This document shows, piece after piece, positions 8,009-17,379 of a stretch of 64,000 nucleotides of DNA; position 1 is the stretch's first letter; each line of letters starts with the position of its first letter. This stretch comes from Sphingorhabdus wooponensis (GTDB lineage Bacteria; Pseudomonadota; Alphaproteobacteria; Sphingomonadales; Sphingomonadaceae), in the NCBI RefSeq assembly GCF_003933235.1, contig NZ_RWJI01000003.1, forward strand, positions 1 through 64,000, in the 5' to 3' direction. The translations under genes were made by a program, and so were the position numbers. The notes under the pieces were generated by a model that saw only the letters and a program-made list of their open reading frames with translations, was not told where the DNA came from and made no database searches.

Positions 8009-9390
8009 TCGCCGATCTGCCGCTCCGGCCGCGCGACCCAAGGCAATAAAGGCGCGTCACGCCGCATCCGCCAGCGGTCAGCCCAGCCTTGCTCATATAC
8101 GTCAATCCAGACGGTGCGGATCGTGCTGCAGGCGAGCGCGATAGCGATCAATTGGATTACGAGTGGCCGCACCAGGGGCCAGAGCGTCAGGTTCATTTCC
8201 ACGATTATGTCCGTATCAAATATGTAGCCATAGCGGTCAATGGTATCGATGTTGGATACGACAAGGTCATAGGAACAGCCCATGAGATAACAGCAAATGA
8301 TCGCGAAACGCGGGCCCCAGCCTTGCCAACGCTCCGTCAGCACCAGCGCAGTCCAGAAGATCGGGGTGTAGCCCCCACCCTCACTTGTGATCAGAGCGAA
8401 CATTATCGCCAACAGGTAGATGCGATAGCGCGAGATAGCCTCGGGCCTGAGCCAAGTGGCGGCCATCGCCATTAGTAAGAGGGCCTGCGTCGAGCGCAGC
8501 AGCACCGCGATGGCCAGAGGCACCAACTCGATTGCATCCGACCCGAGCACCAGCATCGTAGGGAAGATATCGTCCTTGCTCTCGAAAAAAGAAGTGATGC
8601 CTTGGTAGGTGGTAGCCGGCCAGAAATCGAGCGGGTTGGCCATGGTGTTCTGTGCCCAGGCGGTGATGTTCTGCACGATTTGGCTAAGGGTTCCAGCGCC
8701 TAACAAGGCGTAGCTGACCAAGTAAACCAGCGCAGTGGCGATCAGCACGGATTCAACCCACCGCCAGCGCCGCATGATCAGTTGCGCCATGAAGGGGGCA
8801 ATCAGGTAGAGCTTCATGTTGATCGATAAGGCCGCGAAGACCCAGCGCGCCCGCGCCGAACGCAGCAGCGGCATGATAGCAAGCAGGAACATTGGAAAGG
8901 CGATCAGCACGAGGTTACCGCGCTCGATGCCGTTCAGCATCGGCCAGCCTAGCCCCATACAGATCGTACGCGGGATCGCGGTGCGCGGATCGAACTTTCG
9001 CAGCGCAAGGAACATCAGCACGACGCCAAGCGCCCAGAAGCCGAAGATCGACACATGGCCGATCCAGTCGCAACCGCGGGCCATATAGCCGGGGCTGGAA
9101 TCCAGGCCACTCGCCAGCTGATAACAGTCGCTGACGCTAAGCGCCCGAAGGATGACGAAGGAAAGCGGTGGGTAAAGCGTGGTCCATGTTTCGAATGCGC
9201 CCTCGGGATTATAAGCCCAGTAGGCGGAGTTGAACCAGTCGGCGAAGATATCGCCCGGCTCATAGAAAAACGGGGGCGGCAAATATTTGAATGTGAACAA
9301 GAACCATGTGGCGTGCACAAGGCTAACGAGGATCAGGCCCGCCAGCACCCATTCGATAAGCACCCCGCTTTGCCAGTTACGGCGGAACAT
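8005..9390 (-). CDS. Polytopic membrane protein, GT87-like mannosyltransferase family
   Basis: About 461 residues with roughly ten hydrophobic segments. The first membrane segment is at about residues 10-32, followed by a loop with EPGDIFADWFNSAYW, where acidic and tryptophan residues resemble the first periplasmic loop of GT-C glycosyltransferases (GT87/DUF2029). The domain assignment is by general resemblance. The start is ATG at 9388-9390, which overlaps the gtrA stop as ATGA. The in-frame extension up to 9516 is antisense to nothing functional and overlaps gtrA, so it is rejected. With the GtrA and GtrB-like genes upstream it probably forms a flip-and-transfer glycosylation unit. Confidence 0.6.
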   Translation of the reverse strand: MFRRNWQSGVLIEWVLAGLILVSLVHATWFLFTFKYLPPPFFYEPGDIFADWFNSAYWAYNPEGAFETWTTLYPPLSFVILRALSVSDCYQLASGLDSSPGYMARGCDWIGHVSIFGFWALGVVLMFLALRKFDPRTAIPRTICMGLGWPMLNGIERGNLVLIAFPMFLLAIMPLLRSARARWVFAALSINMKLYLIAPFMAQLIMRRWRWVESVLIATALVYLVSYALLGAGTLSQIVQNITAWAQNTMANPLDFWPATTYQGITSFFESKDDIFPTMLVLGSDAIELVPLAIAVLLRSTQALLLMAMAATWLRPEAISRYRIYLLAIMFALITSEGGGYTPIFWTALVLTERWQGWGPRFAIICCYLMGCSYDLVVSNIDTIDRYGYIFDTDIIVEMNLTLWPLVRPLVIQLIAIALACSTIRTVWIDVYEQGWADRWRMRRDAPLLPWVARPERQIGE

Positions 9391-9815
9391 CAACGGCTCC
9401 CCGCTGCTGGCCGGAACACGAAGCGTTTGAGAATCAGGAAGTTGATCGCCGAGACGATCACCACCGCCACGAGCCCTGCAAGATAGGGCGAGGCAATCGC
9501 CTGCGACAGCGCCCACAGCACCGCAAGGCTGAGGAGATAATTCCCCGCATAGGACGCCACGAAGCGCATCGGCGATCCGGCCTCGCCTACAAAGGCATAG
9601 CGGCTGAAGGTGAAATAGTTAAACAGCGTTCCTGTCGTATGGCTGATGAGCTGGGCAATGAACATGTCCATCCCCAACCACAGCAGCGCGGCGTAGCAGC
9701 CATAGCCAAAAAGCGTGTTGACCAAGCCGGCCTGATAATAGCGCAGCAGCTGCCGCCAGTCGAACTGCATATGTGTCCGTCCGCGCAGCGGCTTTTCTGA
9801 AGGCGCCTCAGACAT
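9390..9815 (-). CDS. GtrA-family membrane protein
   Basis: A 141-residue protein with four hydrophobic helices and the GtrA features YYQAGLVNTLFGY near the start, a TGTLFNYFTFSRYAF loop in the middle, and a terminal INFLILKRFVF segment. GtrA proteins are thought to flip polyprenyl-phosphate-linked sugars across the inner membrane for periplasmic glycan modification. The GtrB-like glycosyltransferase is immediately upstream, with one base between its TGA and this ATG (9813-9815), as in classical gtr clusters. A start at residue 16 (9770) is possible. Confidence 0.85.
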   Translation of the reverse strand: MSEAPSEKPLRGRTHMQFDWRQLLRYYQAGLVNTLFGYGCYAALLWLGMDMFIAQLISHTTGTLFNYFTFSRYAFVGEAGSPMRFVASYAGNYLLSLAVLWALSQAIASPYLAGLVAVVIVSAINFLILKRFVFRPAAGSR

Positions 9816-9816
9816 C

Positions 9817-10788
9817 TCAGCTCTCGCAGGTATAATCGGGCGGAAAATTGATCCGTTCGCGCTCGAGCACCAGCGGCTGGTTGCGTGTCCGCTCGGAAAT
9901 CAGTCCGATCTGCACGCCCAGCAGGCCAAAGAATAAGAACATCAGCGTCATCTGCCCCTCGAGGAGGGCAGCAAACAACCACAACTGCCACGAGCCGTCC
10001 CACAGCGGCGACAGCACCGCGCCAGCGAGGCAGACCAGCGTTAGGAGGCCGAATAAAAATGCAGCATAGAGCGGCGCGCGCAGCAGGCCCCTCGATGATC
10101 CAGCGAGCCCGTTGAGCGCGAAGTCCAGCAACGTAAAGAAATTATTTTTAGAGCGCCCGCCTGCGCGCGGCGGACGGTCGAAGGGAATCGTTTCGATCCT
10201 GTAGCCCGTTTCCACCAGCATCCCGCGCACGAAGGGTTCAGGCTCGTTGAGCCGTTTCAGGGCAGTGACGACCTTGCGGTCGTAGATACCGAACCCTGTA
10301 GCGTTCGGAATCACCGGATAATCGCCGAAACGACGCTGAAGGCTATACGACAGGTTGCGGAAGAATTTTAACAGTAGCGAGTTCTTTTCGACCTTCCGCA
10401 CGCCCAGCACAATGGGTGTGCCCGCGCGCCAGCGGCGCACGAATTCGGGAAGAAGCGCAGGGGAATCCTGAAAGTCGGCACACATAGAAATAACGCCGCT
10501 GCCCTGAGCTGCGTAGATAGCATGGGTAGGTGAGCGCATCTGTCCAAAGTTGCGGGTGTTTACGATCAACTTGATTCGCGGATCGCGGTCACACATCTGC
10601 GTTACGATCTCAACCGTGCGATCATTGGACTCATTGTCGATAAAGATGATGTCAAAACGCGCCGCGACGCTTTCCATCTCTGCAATTACGGCTGCGGCGA
10701 TAGCCTCAACATTCTGTTCCTCGTTGCGGCAGGCGATGCACACCGTCACCTCAGGGTTAGACACCAATTCACGATCAATATGACTCAT
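9817..10788 (-). CDS. GtrB-like polyprenyl-phosphate glycosyltransferase (GT2)
   Basis: About 323 residues. An N-terminal GT-A domain shows VTVCIACRNEEQNV, FIDNESNDRT and a DFQDSP metal-binding motif near residue 105. Two C-terminal membrane segments lie at about residues 235-300. This is the GtrB/DPM-like layout: it loads a sugar nucleotide onto undecaprenyl phosphate at the cytoplasmic face for flipping by GtrA. ATG at 10788 is preferred. It lies 13 bases inside the 3' end of the upstream chain-length gene and has a GGTGAG sequence before it. A GTG three codons earlier (10797) is the alternative. Confidence 0.85.
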   Translation of the reverse strand: MSHIDRELVSNPEVTVCIACRNEEQNVEAIAAAVIAEMESVAARFDIIFIDNESNDRTVEIVTQMCDRDPRIKLIVNTRNFGQMRSPTHAIYAAQGSGVISMCADFQDSPALLPEFVRRWRAGTPIVLGVRKVEKNSLLLKFFRNLSYSLQRRFGDYPVIPNATGFGIYDRKVVTALKRLNEPEPFVRGMLVETGYRIETIPFDRPPRAGGRSKNNFFTLLDFALNGLAGSSRGLLRAPLYAAFLFGLLTLVCLAGAVLSPLWDGSWQLWLFAALLEGQMTLMFLFFGLLGVQIGLISERTRNQPLVLERERINFPPDYTCES

Positions 10789-11920
10789 TCTGCTCACCCA
10801 GTCTGTCTACAGCATGGCGAGGCGTCCGTTGGGAACCGATTGGGGCACCTAATGGCGGACGCAGGCGGTAGAATTCGATGGCCAACCACAACAGAAATAG
10901 AGCTGCCGCCGCCGCCAACAGTGACGAACGATATTGCCGCTCGGTCGAAACATATGGCTTTTCAAGCAAACGAATATTAGCTTTTGAGGTAAGATCCTCG
11001 ACAGCCGTGCCCTCAAGATAACGGACATAATTGGTATACAGAGAACGGGCGATTTTTAATTCGCGGTCGAGTTCATATACCTTCGTCGAGGCATCCACTA
11101 CTTCGCCTACTGTCCCCGCGCGCACACCTGGACGTTTATCGAGCGCCTCATTCAGTTGTTCTGTAAGCGCATCGCGCTCAGCCTGAAGCTGGACTATCGC
11201 CATATTCTCTGGCGTGAAGAACCTACTGGCGGCCGCAATACGCCGATCAACGTCTGCAATTGAGGCACGCAACCCCGGAATGCGTCCACTGATTGTTCCA
11301 ATCGAGGCCCCAGGATCAGCATAGCCGTTCTGCAGCCGGAAAGCATCGAATTCACTCTGGGCCTTGGAAAGGCGAAGACCAGATTCCGCAACGAGCCTTT
11401 CTAAAAGCTCCTTTTTGTATTTCGTCTGGCGCTGCATAATTTTTGCCAACTCATCACGGGTGGCATCGGTAAAGGCGGCAACGACGTCCTGAGCAATTTT
11501 TTTGTCAGTTTCGTCCATCTGGATCAATATTATTCCGCCACGCAGAGCGCGAATTTCGACCTTATTTTGGAGCCATCGATGCAGTTCTATTTTTGACATA
11601 TCAAGCCGCGACTCAAGCGATAGATCGCGGATCACCCTATCGCGTGTATAAATACTGTTCCCAATTCGCAGCGCTACTTCGACAGCGGCTTGCTTCCCAA
11701 ACACCGAATTCAGGGCACCAAACTGCTCAAGTGTATTGGACAGGCCAAGCGAACCGGGATCGGTCGGGGTCAGAGATGCCTCCACACGAAAATTCTCGGG
11801 AAAGGCTGCAAAGCCAACCAGAGCAGCTATTGGGACGCCGAAAAGTAGGGCGCGCTTCCACAGGCGATCGAGCGATTTTAGTCCAGCAAGGCTGCCGGTG
11901 AAAGAGTGACGCGGCGTCAT
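10775..11920 (-). CDS. KpsE/Wzz-type polysaccharide chain-length/export protein
   Basis: A 381-residue inner-membrane protein with one membrane segment near residues 25-42, a long periplasmic region with coiled-coil character (about 150-290, many QAERDALTEQL-type stretches), and a second membrane segment near 335-352. This is the two-helix hairpin layout of polysaccharide co-polymerases and capsule export proteins. It has no C-terminal tyrosine-kinase domain. Its partner is the SLBB outer-membrane protein encoded immediately upstream; the TGA of that gene shares its A with this ATG (TGATG). I see no ABC transporter genes, so either chain-length control or export with distant partners is possible. 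Confidence 0.75.
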   Translation of the reverse strand: MTPRHSFTGSLAGLKSLDRLWKRALLFGVPIAALVGFAAFPENFRVEASLTPTDPGSLGLSNTLEQFGALNSVFGKQAAVEVALRIGNSIYTRDRVIRDLSLESRLDMSKIELHRWLQNKVEIRALRGGIILIQMDETDKKIAQDVVAAFTDATRDELAKIMQRQTKYKKELLERLVAESGLRLSKAQSEFDAFRLQNGYADPGASIGTISGRIPGLRASIADVDRRIAAASRFFTPENMAIVQLQAERDALTEQLNEALDKRPGVRAGTVGEVVDASTKVYELDRELKIARSLYTNYVRYLEGTAVEDLTSKANIRLLEKPYVSTERQYRSSLLAAAAALFLLWLAIEFYRLRPPLGAPIGSQRTPRHAVDRLGEQNESY

Positions 11921-13824
11921 CAGTTGATCGCCGCAACAGTCGCGGCCGCAAGGCCTAACTGGAACACTATGGAGGATATCTGAGCGATCTTAGTGAATAT
12001 ATCACTCGACTGTGTGCGAATAGGCACGAATACTACGTCACCAGGCAATGCTTTTTGGTTAAATGCGCCTTGGGAACGGGTAAGTACGCTGCCGTTGGCA
12101 CGTACCACAAAAATGTCACCCCGATTGGCCGCTTGTAGTGTACCTCCGGCTAGCTCCAGATAGTCCCGTATTTTTCGTGGATTAGTCTCATCAATTTGAA
12201 ACGAGGCCGGGCGATAAACCGCGCCAAATACCCCAATGCTGGTCGGTCGGGGGGGAATTACTATCCGGTCACCATTCTCCAGTAGGATACCGCGGGGCAG
12301 GCTCTGCGAATCGGGCTTAGTTTCCAATACCAAACGTCCATCCGGCTTTGCCTCCCGCAGTTTCGCGAGGGTCGCTTTAGCTGCAAGTAGTTGGACCTCG
12401 GAGCGGCGTTGGTCTAAGCCGTTGGTAGACTGGAGCGGTGAAGAGGCTAAAGCTATTTCAAACAGGTCAAGCGCTTCTTCGAAGCTGCGCTTCTGTTGAA
12501 CCATAACCGTCTGGCGTGTTAGACCTGCGCCATACACAAAAGCCCGTTGGCTATACCCGCCAGCGAGTTTTATCACTTCATCTAGCGGCTTATTAGGTTC
12601 TACATAATAGTTGCCTGGATTGACCACTTCCCCCTCTACCCGAACAACAACAGACTGTCGGTCCGTAGGACGCATAAGGTTGCCTTCTGCAAGAACCTGG
12701 ATCACGTCTCCTGCACGAACAACTGTGCTACCAAATTCTTTAGCCAATATTTCACGGGGCCCAGGTACTCCGGTCATGTCAGTACTGTAGATCATAACGC
12801 GGCTAATTTCGGCAAGTTCATCTTTTCCACCGGCATAGCGCAGCGCATCTTCGATCGTTTCAGAACCGCGCAATTCGAAAATTGCTTCACGCCGAACGCT
12901 ACCCGCGACCGCAATCTGCGGCGCTGCTGGGGGAATGACTATGACATCTTCATTCTCAAGCGTCACATCCTTCGCGCGGTTCCCGTTGATCAAGATATCA
13001 TACAGATCGATGTCAGCAATCTCGACCCCGTCACGCACAAGCTTAGCATTTCGCCAACTACCGCCTGCAGCGGGTCCGCCCGCTTGAAGAATCGCATTGA
13101 ACGCAGTCGTTAGACTGTTAACCGAGAACGCACCTGGGTTGACCGCGTAGCCCGTTACGAACACGCGCACGCCGCGTAGTTCGGTAGTCCGCACACCGAC
13201 CCGGAAATTGCGGAACTGGGTTCCTATCGCACGCGTCAGAACGGCCTTGAGGTCGCCTTGACGCACACCTGCAAGTGTAATTTCACCAACAGAGGATAAG
13301 AAAATCCGACCGTTATTATCGACAGTCCGCTCCACGCTGCCTTCTGCTGAACCAGTTAGCGAGATCGAGATCGTATCGCCTACGTTGATGCGGTAGTCGG
13401 GGGGGATAGTTGCGTCGGCAGACCTTTCAAAGTCGCGCCCGTCTGGCAAAACAAGATCGGCCCCGAAACGCTGCAAGGGGCGCCCAAGCATGCGGGTGAC
13501 GTAAGTCTCGAACTCGTTCGGTTCCGCTTTGCGAGTGTCTGCCGGATCACGGTCAAACAGAGACTTGGACTTCTCACTTTTTTCACGCGACTGAGTTCTG
13601 TTGCGCGACGCCTCGTCTGTGACCCGCGTAGGTTCAATTCCGTCTGATTGCTCGCTGTCATATTCGTCTTGGCTGTCTTGACGGCTGTCCGACTGACGAT
13701 CATCACGTGAGCTACGTTCCTCATCAGTCGAGCTTGAAACAGGGAAAGTTTGTGCATTCAGCGAAATAGGCTGAGCCACCAGCGCCAGAAACGATGCGGA
13801 AACGGTAAGGATAGAGCGGAGCAT
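11920..13824 (-). CDS. Polysaccharide export outer-membrane protein (Wza/KpsD type)
   Basis: About 634 residues. A Sec signal peptide (MLRSILTVSASFLALVAQ) is followed by a long low-complexity Ser/Asp/Arg/Gln-rich region at about residues 30-90, then a polysaccharide-export domain with DYRINVGDTISISLTGSAEG, and several SLBB-like repeats (GSVRREAIFELRGSETI, GEVVNPGNYYVEPN, GAVYRPASFQI). These form the periplasmic ring and outer-membrane channel for polysaccharide export. The start is uncertain. ATG at 13824 puts the signal peptide at the N-terminus. ATG at 13935 has the better Shine-Dalgarno (AAGG) and lies five bases after the upstream stop, but would place 37 residues before the signal. Confidence 0.85.
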   Translation of the reverse strand: MLRSILTVSASFLALVAQPISLNAQTFPVSSSTDEERSSRDDRQSDSRQDSQDEYDSEQSDGIEPTRVTDEASRNRTQSREKSEKSKSLFDRDPADTRKAEPNEFETYVTRMLGRPLQRFGADLVLPDGRDFERSADATIPPDYRINVGDTISISLTGSAEGSVERTVDNNGRIFLSSVGEITLAGVRQGDLKAVLTRAIGTQFRNFRVGVRTTELRGVRVFVTGYAVNPGAFSVNSLTTAFNAILQAGGPAAGGSWRNAKLVRDGVEIADIDLYDILINGNRAKDVTLENEDVIVIPPAAPQIAVAGSVRREAIFELRGSETIEDALRYAGGKDELAEISRVMIYSTDMTGVPGPREILAKEFGSTVVRAGDVIQVLAEGNLMRPTDRQSVVVRVEGEVVNPGNYYVEPNKPLDEVIKLAGGYSQRAFVYGAGLTRQTVMVQQKRSFEEALDLFEIALASSPLQSTNGLDQRRSEVQLLAAKATLAKLREAKPDGRLVLETKPDSQSLPRGILLENGDRIVIPPRPTSIGVFGAVYRPASFQIDETNPRKIRDYLELAGGTLQAANRGDIFVVRANGSVLTRSQGAFNQKALPGDVVFVPIRTQSSDIFTKIAQISSIVFQLGLAAATVAAIN

Positions 13825-13940
13825 AGATGTTTCGTAAATGTCCAAAAAACGAAAGATAGTAGAAGGTTCGGCTGACAACTGAGGAGTTCGGTTTTGTTCC
13901 TGCCATCTCGGGCGGAATGTTTGTGATTCTGTCATTGTTA

Positions 13941-14930
13941 TTACCTTAAATGGAGCTCAGGTGCTATCGTTATGGCAGTATTTTGAATTTGTTGGCCCAA
14001 CGGCACAGATGCAATACCAGCGGCTTCTAACAGAGAAGCATAGATTCCAGCATCCCCAGTGTAATTATTGTCGACGCTCTCCGTAATCGGGGCACGCACT
14101 ACATTTCCGCCCAGTACACGGGCAACTTCGGCAGCAACCTCCCGCAGTTCTAGAACCTCCCCGCCACTGTCATAGCGATATACTGACACGCCGCCGGATC
14201 CCAATAATTGGAATAAAACAAGCGACACCAGTTCGCTTATCGCAACATAGCTGCGTATCACCCGCATTGGTGCGCGTACAGAAATCGGACGGCAAGCCAG
14301 CGCATCAATGATGAAGCTTGCAAGAGCATAAGTGTCATATTTGTTAATGAAGGGCCCGGTCAGATTGTAGATTCGCGTAATGACAGCACGCCGTCCTGTA
14401 TCGGCCTCTGCCCAAGCAACGAAGCGATCCTCGTCCTCCCGCTTGAGCCCGCCATAGATTCTCAGATCTTCGCTCGCAGAAGAAACATCCGCGAAGGCCG
14501 CAGCACCTGAGGAGGCAACGAAAAGCCGGTCAGCACCGATTGCACTGAGCGCCTCGAGAACAGTGCTTGAAAGCGCTCGATTAGATTCGCGATATTCGTC
14601 ACGATCAATAACCGCAACCTTGTCCTTTGTCAGAAAGGCAAGATGGAACAAAGCTGTCGGCTGTGGGTGCAAGCCGGCAAGTTCGTCAAGCGGACGCTGC
14701 GCGATGGTGATTGCGTCACCAAGGTCAATCATTCTCGACGAAGAGCCGAAAGCGAATACGCGTTCAGAAAATGCATCAACGCCCAAGGCGGAATGTAGAC
14801 CGCGCAGCAGACCTCGGCCGACCCAGCCACCGGCTCCCACCACGACTATACGCCGTGTGTCCATCAAAAGCTCAGACACAGAGGAAGGTGCAAGCGCCGT
14901 TGCCGAGGTCAGAGTAGGAAGGGGTTGCAT
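13941..14930 (-). CDS. NAD(P)-dependent sugar epimerase/reductase (extended SDR)
   Basis: A 329-residue Rossmann-fold enzyme with a VVVGAGGWVGRG nucleotide-binding loop near residue 30, an ASSGAAAF segment corresponding to the catalytic Ser region, and YGGLK as the YxxxK catalytic pair. It belongs to the extended SDR family that reduces or epimerises nucleotide sugars. It follows the ThDP enzyme by five bases. In the yersiniose pathway a reductase (YerF) reduces the two-carbon branch added by the ThDP enzyme (YerE). A similar role here is inferred from position, not from a diagnostic motif. An internal ATG at 14864, just before the nucleotide loop, is an alternative start. Confidence 0.7.
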   Translation of the reverse strand: MQPLPTLTSATALAPSSVSELLMDTRRIVVVGAGGWVGRGLLRGLHSALGVDAFSERVFAFGSSSRMIDLGDAITIAQRPLDELAGLHPQPTALFHLAFLTKDKVAVIDRDEYRESNRALSSTVLEALSAIGADRLFVASSGAAAFADVSSASEDLRIYGGLKREDEDRFVAWAEADTGRRAVITRIYNLTGPFINKYDTYALASFIIDALACRPISVRAPMRVIRSYVAISELVSLVLFQLLGSGGVSVYRYDSGGEVLELREVAAEVARVLGGNVVRAPITESVDNNYTGDAGIYASLLEAAGIASVPLGQQIQNTAITIAPELHLR

Positions 14931-14935
14931 GAAGC

Positions 14936-16678
14936 TTACCCAATACCGGCGGGAGTTAGGTAGTCGATTTCAGGCGTCATCCGGTCAATCGGGTTCGATT
15001 CCATCGAACCGCTTTCCGTTACCCGACTGCTGATCTTGGGAAGGTAAGTCTGCTCTGGATCCACCGGCACAATGAATGCATGTAGGCCATCACTCGCCAT
15101 TGCCGCAAGGAAATCGGGATCTTCCGTAAACGCTACCGGCAAACGCATGACCGGGATATCCCAAGCGGCGAAAAGCTTATCCCACGTTGGCAGACCCAGA
15201 CCCGAACGCGTATCGCATCCGAGGTACTTTCCGCCAAAATAGTTTCTCTGGGTCATCCGGATCGAGGCGTGCCCCTGATCATCGAAGATGAAAATCTTGA
15301 GGTTGAGATCATTGACCCGTGCAGTACCCAGCTCCTGTAAATTCTGAGCGAAACCGCCATCACCCTCAATCAGTATGGTGCGGCGCCCAGGAGCCGCAAT
15401 GGCTGCCCCGATCGCGCCTGACAGACCGTATCCCATTGAGGCGAGCGACTTGTTTGTAATAAGGCGCTGCCCCAGTTTCTGATTGTAGAGCTGCATGGAC
15501 AGGGTGAATGCGCTGCCGCTGGAGCAGGGGATTACAAGATCGTCATCGCGGGTCAGCGTCTCTAGGTTTACAATGAAATCATAAGGAGAGAGGTACCCAG
15601 CGCCAGTTTGATTGACCTCTTCGACCCGTGGAATGGCCGCACGGATCTGCTTGGCGCGGGTCAGCCATTCGGGTTTTGATTCCAGTCCTTGAGCCAGCAT
15701 ACGGCGCAGGAAGTTATTCGCATCGGCGTTCACGGCAATGTCAGTGCGCGGATGGCCCTTGGCCAATTCCGCCGGATCGATTTCGACCTGTACGATTTTC
15801 GCTCCGCGGCCGAATTCCTGCCAGTTGAACCCGGTCTGCTGCAGCCCAAGCCGTGTTCCCAGCGCGACGATAAGGTCGGACTGCTGGATAATGATGTTGG
15901 AGCTGCGCTGACCCCAAGTATTTGGTCGACCGAGATAATAAGGCGCATTACCATCGATGCGGTCAGCGCCATTATAAGTTGTCATAGTTGGCAGTGAGAG
16001 CTTGTCGAGGGTATCGCGAACGGCATCGACTGTGCCGATATCGACACCGCCGCCGATCAGCAGCATTGGTCGATCCGCATTGTTCCAGAGCCTTACGACC
16101 TCTGACACCCTGTCTTCCTCTGCTATCTGCAGCACCGGTGCGGACATTTCCGGAAAGGGTTCTTCGTCGCGATGGGCAGCCTGCACATCAAGCGGGAATT
16201 CGAGAAACACCGGACCTTTTCGTGGTGTCCAACTCGGCTCAATAATGGCCAGAAACTCGGCAGCTGAAGCTGGCTGCTCGAGCCGCGTCGACACTTTTGT
16301 CATCGACTCCATAAGCGCGACACCGTCGATCTCCTGTATGCCACGTGAGCGCACCTGTCCCCGGGCAAGATCGGACGTCTTTACCTGGCCGCCGATAACC
16401 AGCAGCTCCCGGCTTTCCAGCCAGGCGCCGCTCACGGCGGTAACGATGTTGGTCTGCCCTGGACCAGCTGTAACCAGCGCTAGCGCCCTGGCCGGTGCGG
16501 CAATCAGGTTGAAATACTCTGCACCAATGCCGGCAGCGACTTCATGCACCACTGGCACCCCGGTCAGAAAACGGTCGAGGCTCTCGGTCAAGTGCATAAT
16601 ATTGCCCCCGCCGACGTAAAAATAATGTGTGTAGCCAGCTGCTTTGAGCCAGGCGCCTATCTGATCACTATACTTCAT
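14936..16678 (-). CDS. ThDP-dependent enzyme, acetolactate synthase-like (YerE-like candidate)
   Basis: A 580-residue three-domain thiamine diphosphate enzyme. The cofactor-activating glutamate is in VVHEVAAGIGAEY (Glu46), the central domain has LLIGGGVD near residue 205, and the C-terminal ThDP domain has EGDGGF with Asp440. The second metal-binding motif reads FIFDDQGHASIR (Asp466-Asp467), where Asn-Asn is usual. Acetolactate-synthase-like members in polysaccharide loci transfer a two-carbon unit from pyruvate to a 4-keto sugar (YerE in yersiniose synthesis), and that is the best guess given rfbF/rfbG/rfbH/ascD nearby. An ordinary housekeeping acetohydroxyacid synthase is unlikely, as no regulatory subunit is present. 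The start ATG overlaps the HAD gene stop (ATGA). Confidence 0.75.
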   Translation of the reverse strand: MKYSDQIGAWLKAAGYTHYFYVGGGNIMHLTESLDRFLTGVPVVHEVAAGIGAEYFNLIAAPARALALVTAGPGQTNIVTAVSGAWLESRELLVIGGQVKTSDLARGQVRSRGIQEIDGVALMESMTKVSTRLEQPASAAEFLAIIEPSWTPRKGPVFLEFPLDVQAAHRDEEPFPEMSAPVLQIAEEDRVSEVVRLWNNADRPMLLIGGGVDIGTVDAVRDTLDKLSLPTMTTYNGADRIDGNAPYYLGRPNTWGQRSSNIIIQQSDLIVALGTRLGLQQTGFNWQEFGRGAKIVQVEIDPAELAKGHPRTDIAVNADANNFLRRMLAQGLESKPEWLTRAKQIRAAIPRVEEVNQTGAGYLSPYDFIVNLETLTRDDDLVIPCSSGSAFTLSMQLYNQKLGQRLITNKSLASMGYGLSGAIGAAIAAPGRRTILIEGDGGFAQNLQELGTARVNDLNLKIFIFDDQGHASIRMTQRNYFGGKYLGCDTRSGLGLPTWDKLFAAWDIPVMRLPVAFTEDPDFLAAMASDGLHAFIVPVDPEQTYLPKISSRVTESGSMESNPIDRMTPEIDYLTPAGIG

Positions 16679-17379
16679 GTACGTGTCCCATCCGCAATAG
16701 AGAGCAGCGAAGAGATGATGGTATGAACCTGACTTTGGCTCAGGCTGGATGATGTCTCGCGGTCATAGCCCCAGTTGGCATGAAGGGGTAGGTGAACTTG
16801 GCCCTGAAACGGCTCGAGATGACTATTCATGTCATCGACATAGACAATCATATATTTTTTCGGGTCGAGCCAATTTTGTGATTTCGCGACGTTTAACTTG
16901 CTACCCAGCTTGCGAATGTCCTCTTGTCCGAAAATCTGAATTCCATCGACACCGTTGAACGCCAAGGCCTCATGAATTGAGCTCACATTGCGTGTCGATA
17001 GAATCGCGAAACGGTCGGGGCATTGCAGCAGAATCGGCTTTAGCAGGAAGAAAAAATCATATGCCGGCATGACCTTTGGCCATTCGGGATCCTCCATGAT
17101 GGTACGTCGTGCTTCGAAGAAGTCACGCGAGAAGCTCCAATCGCCTTCATCAGGAGTGATCATGTGCAGTGTGTTCGGCAAAACCGAACTGGTTGCACCG
17201 TAAAGTCGATTATACTGCCAGGCGTCGGTCACAACGCTGCGGAATGCCAAGAATTCCTCGTAATTGACGTCCTGACGAAAACCGACCCGCCCTTTGGTGG
17301 CATGATTTGCCACACTAAACGCCTCAAATGCACTGTTGAACAGCACGCCGTCAAAATCGAGGACAAACTTGATTTCCAT
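16675..17379 (-). CDS. HAD-superfamily hydrolase
   Basis: About 234 residues. Motif I is VLDFDGVLFNS (Asp8 nucleophile, Asp10 acid/base), a cap insertion occupies about residues 14-110, motif II is the Ser/Thr in AILSTRN, a lysine follows in RKLGSKLNVAKS, and motif IV is YVDDMNSH. All catalytic features of a Mg-dependent phosphatase are present. Substrate is unknown. Placement between an aldolase-like gene and a ThDP enzyme suggests dephosphorylation of a sugar or keto-acid intermediate. ATG at 17377-17379 is chosen because it overlaps the aldolase stop (TGATG); the GTG codon just before it is less likely. Confidence 0.75.
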   Translation of the reverse strand: MEIKFVLDFDGVLFNSAFEAFSVANHATKGRVGFRQDVNYEEFLAFRSVVTDAWQYNRLYGATSSVLPNTLHMITPDEGDWSFSRDFFEARRTIMEDPEWPKVMPAYDFFFLLKPILLQCPDRFAILSTRNVSSIHEALAFNGVDGIQIFGQEDIRKLGSKLNVAKSQNWLDPKKYMIVYVDDMNSHLEPFQGQVHLPLHANWGYDRETSSSLSQSQVHTIISSLLSIADGTRT

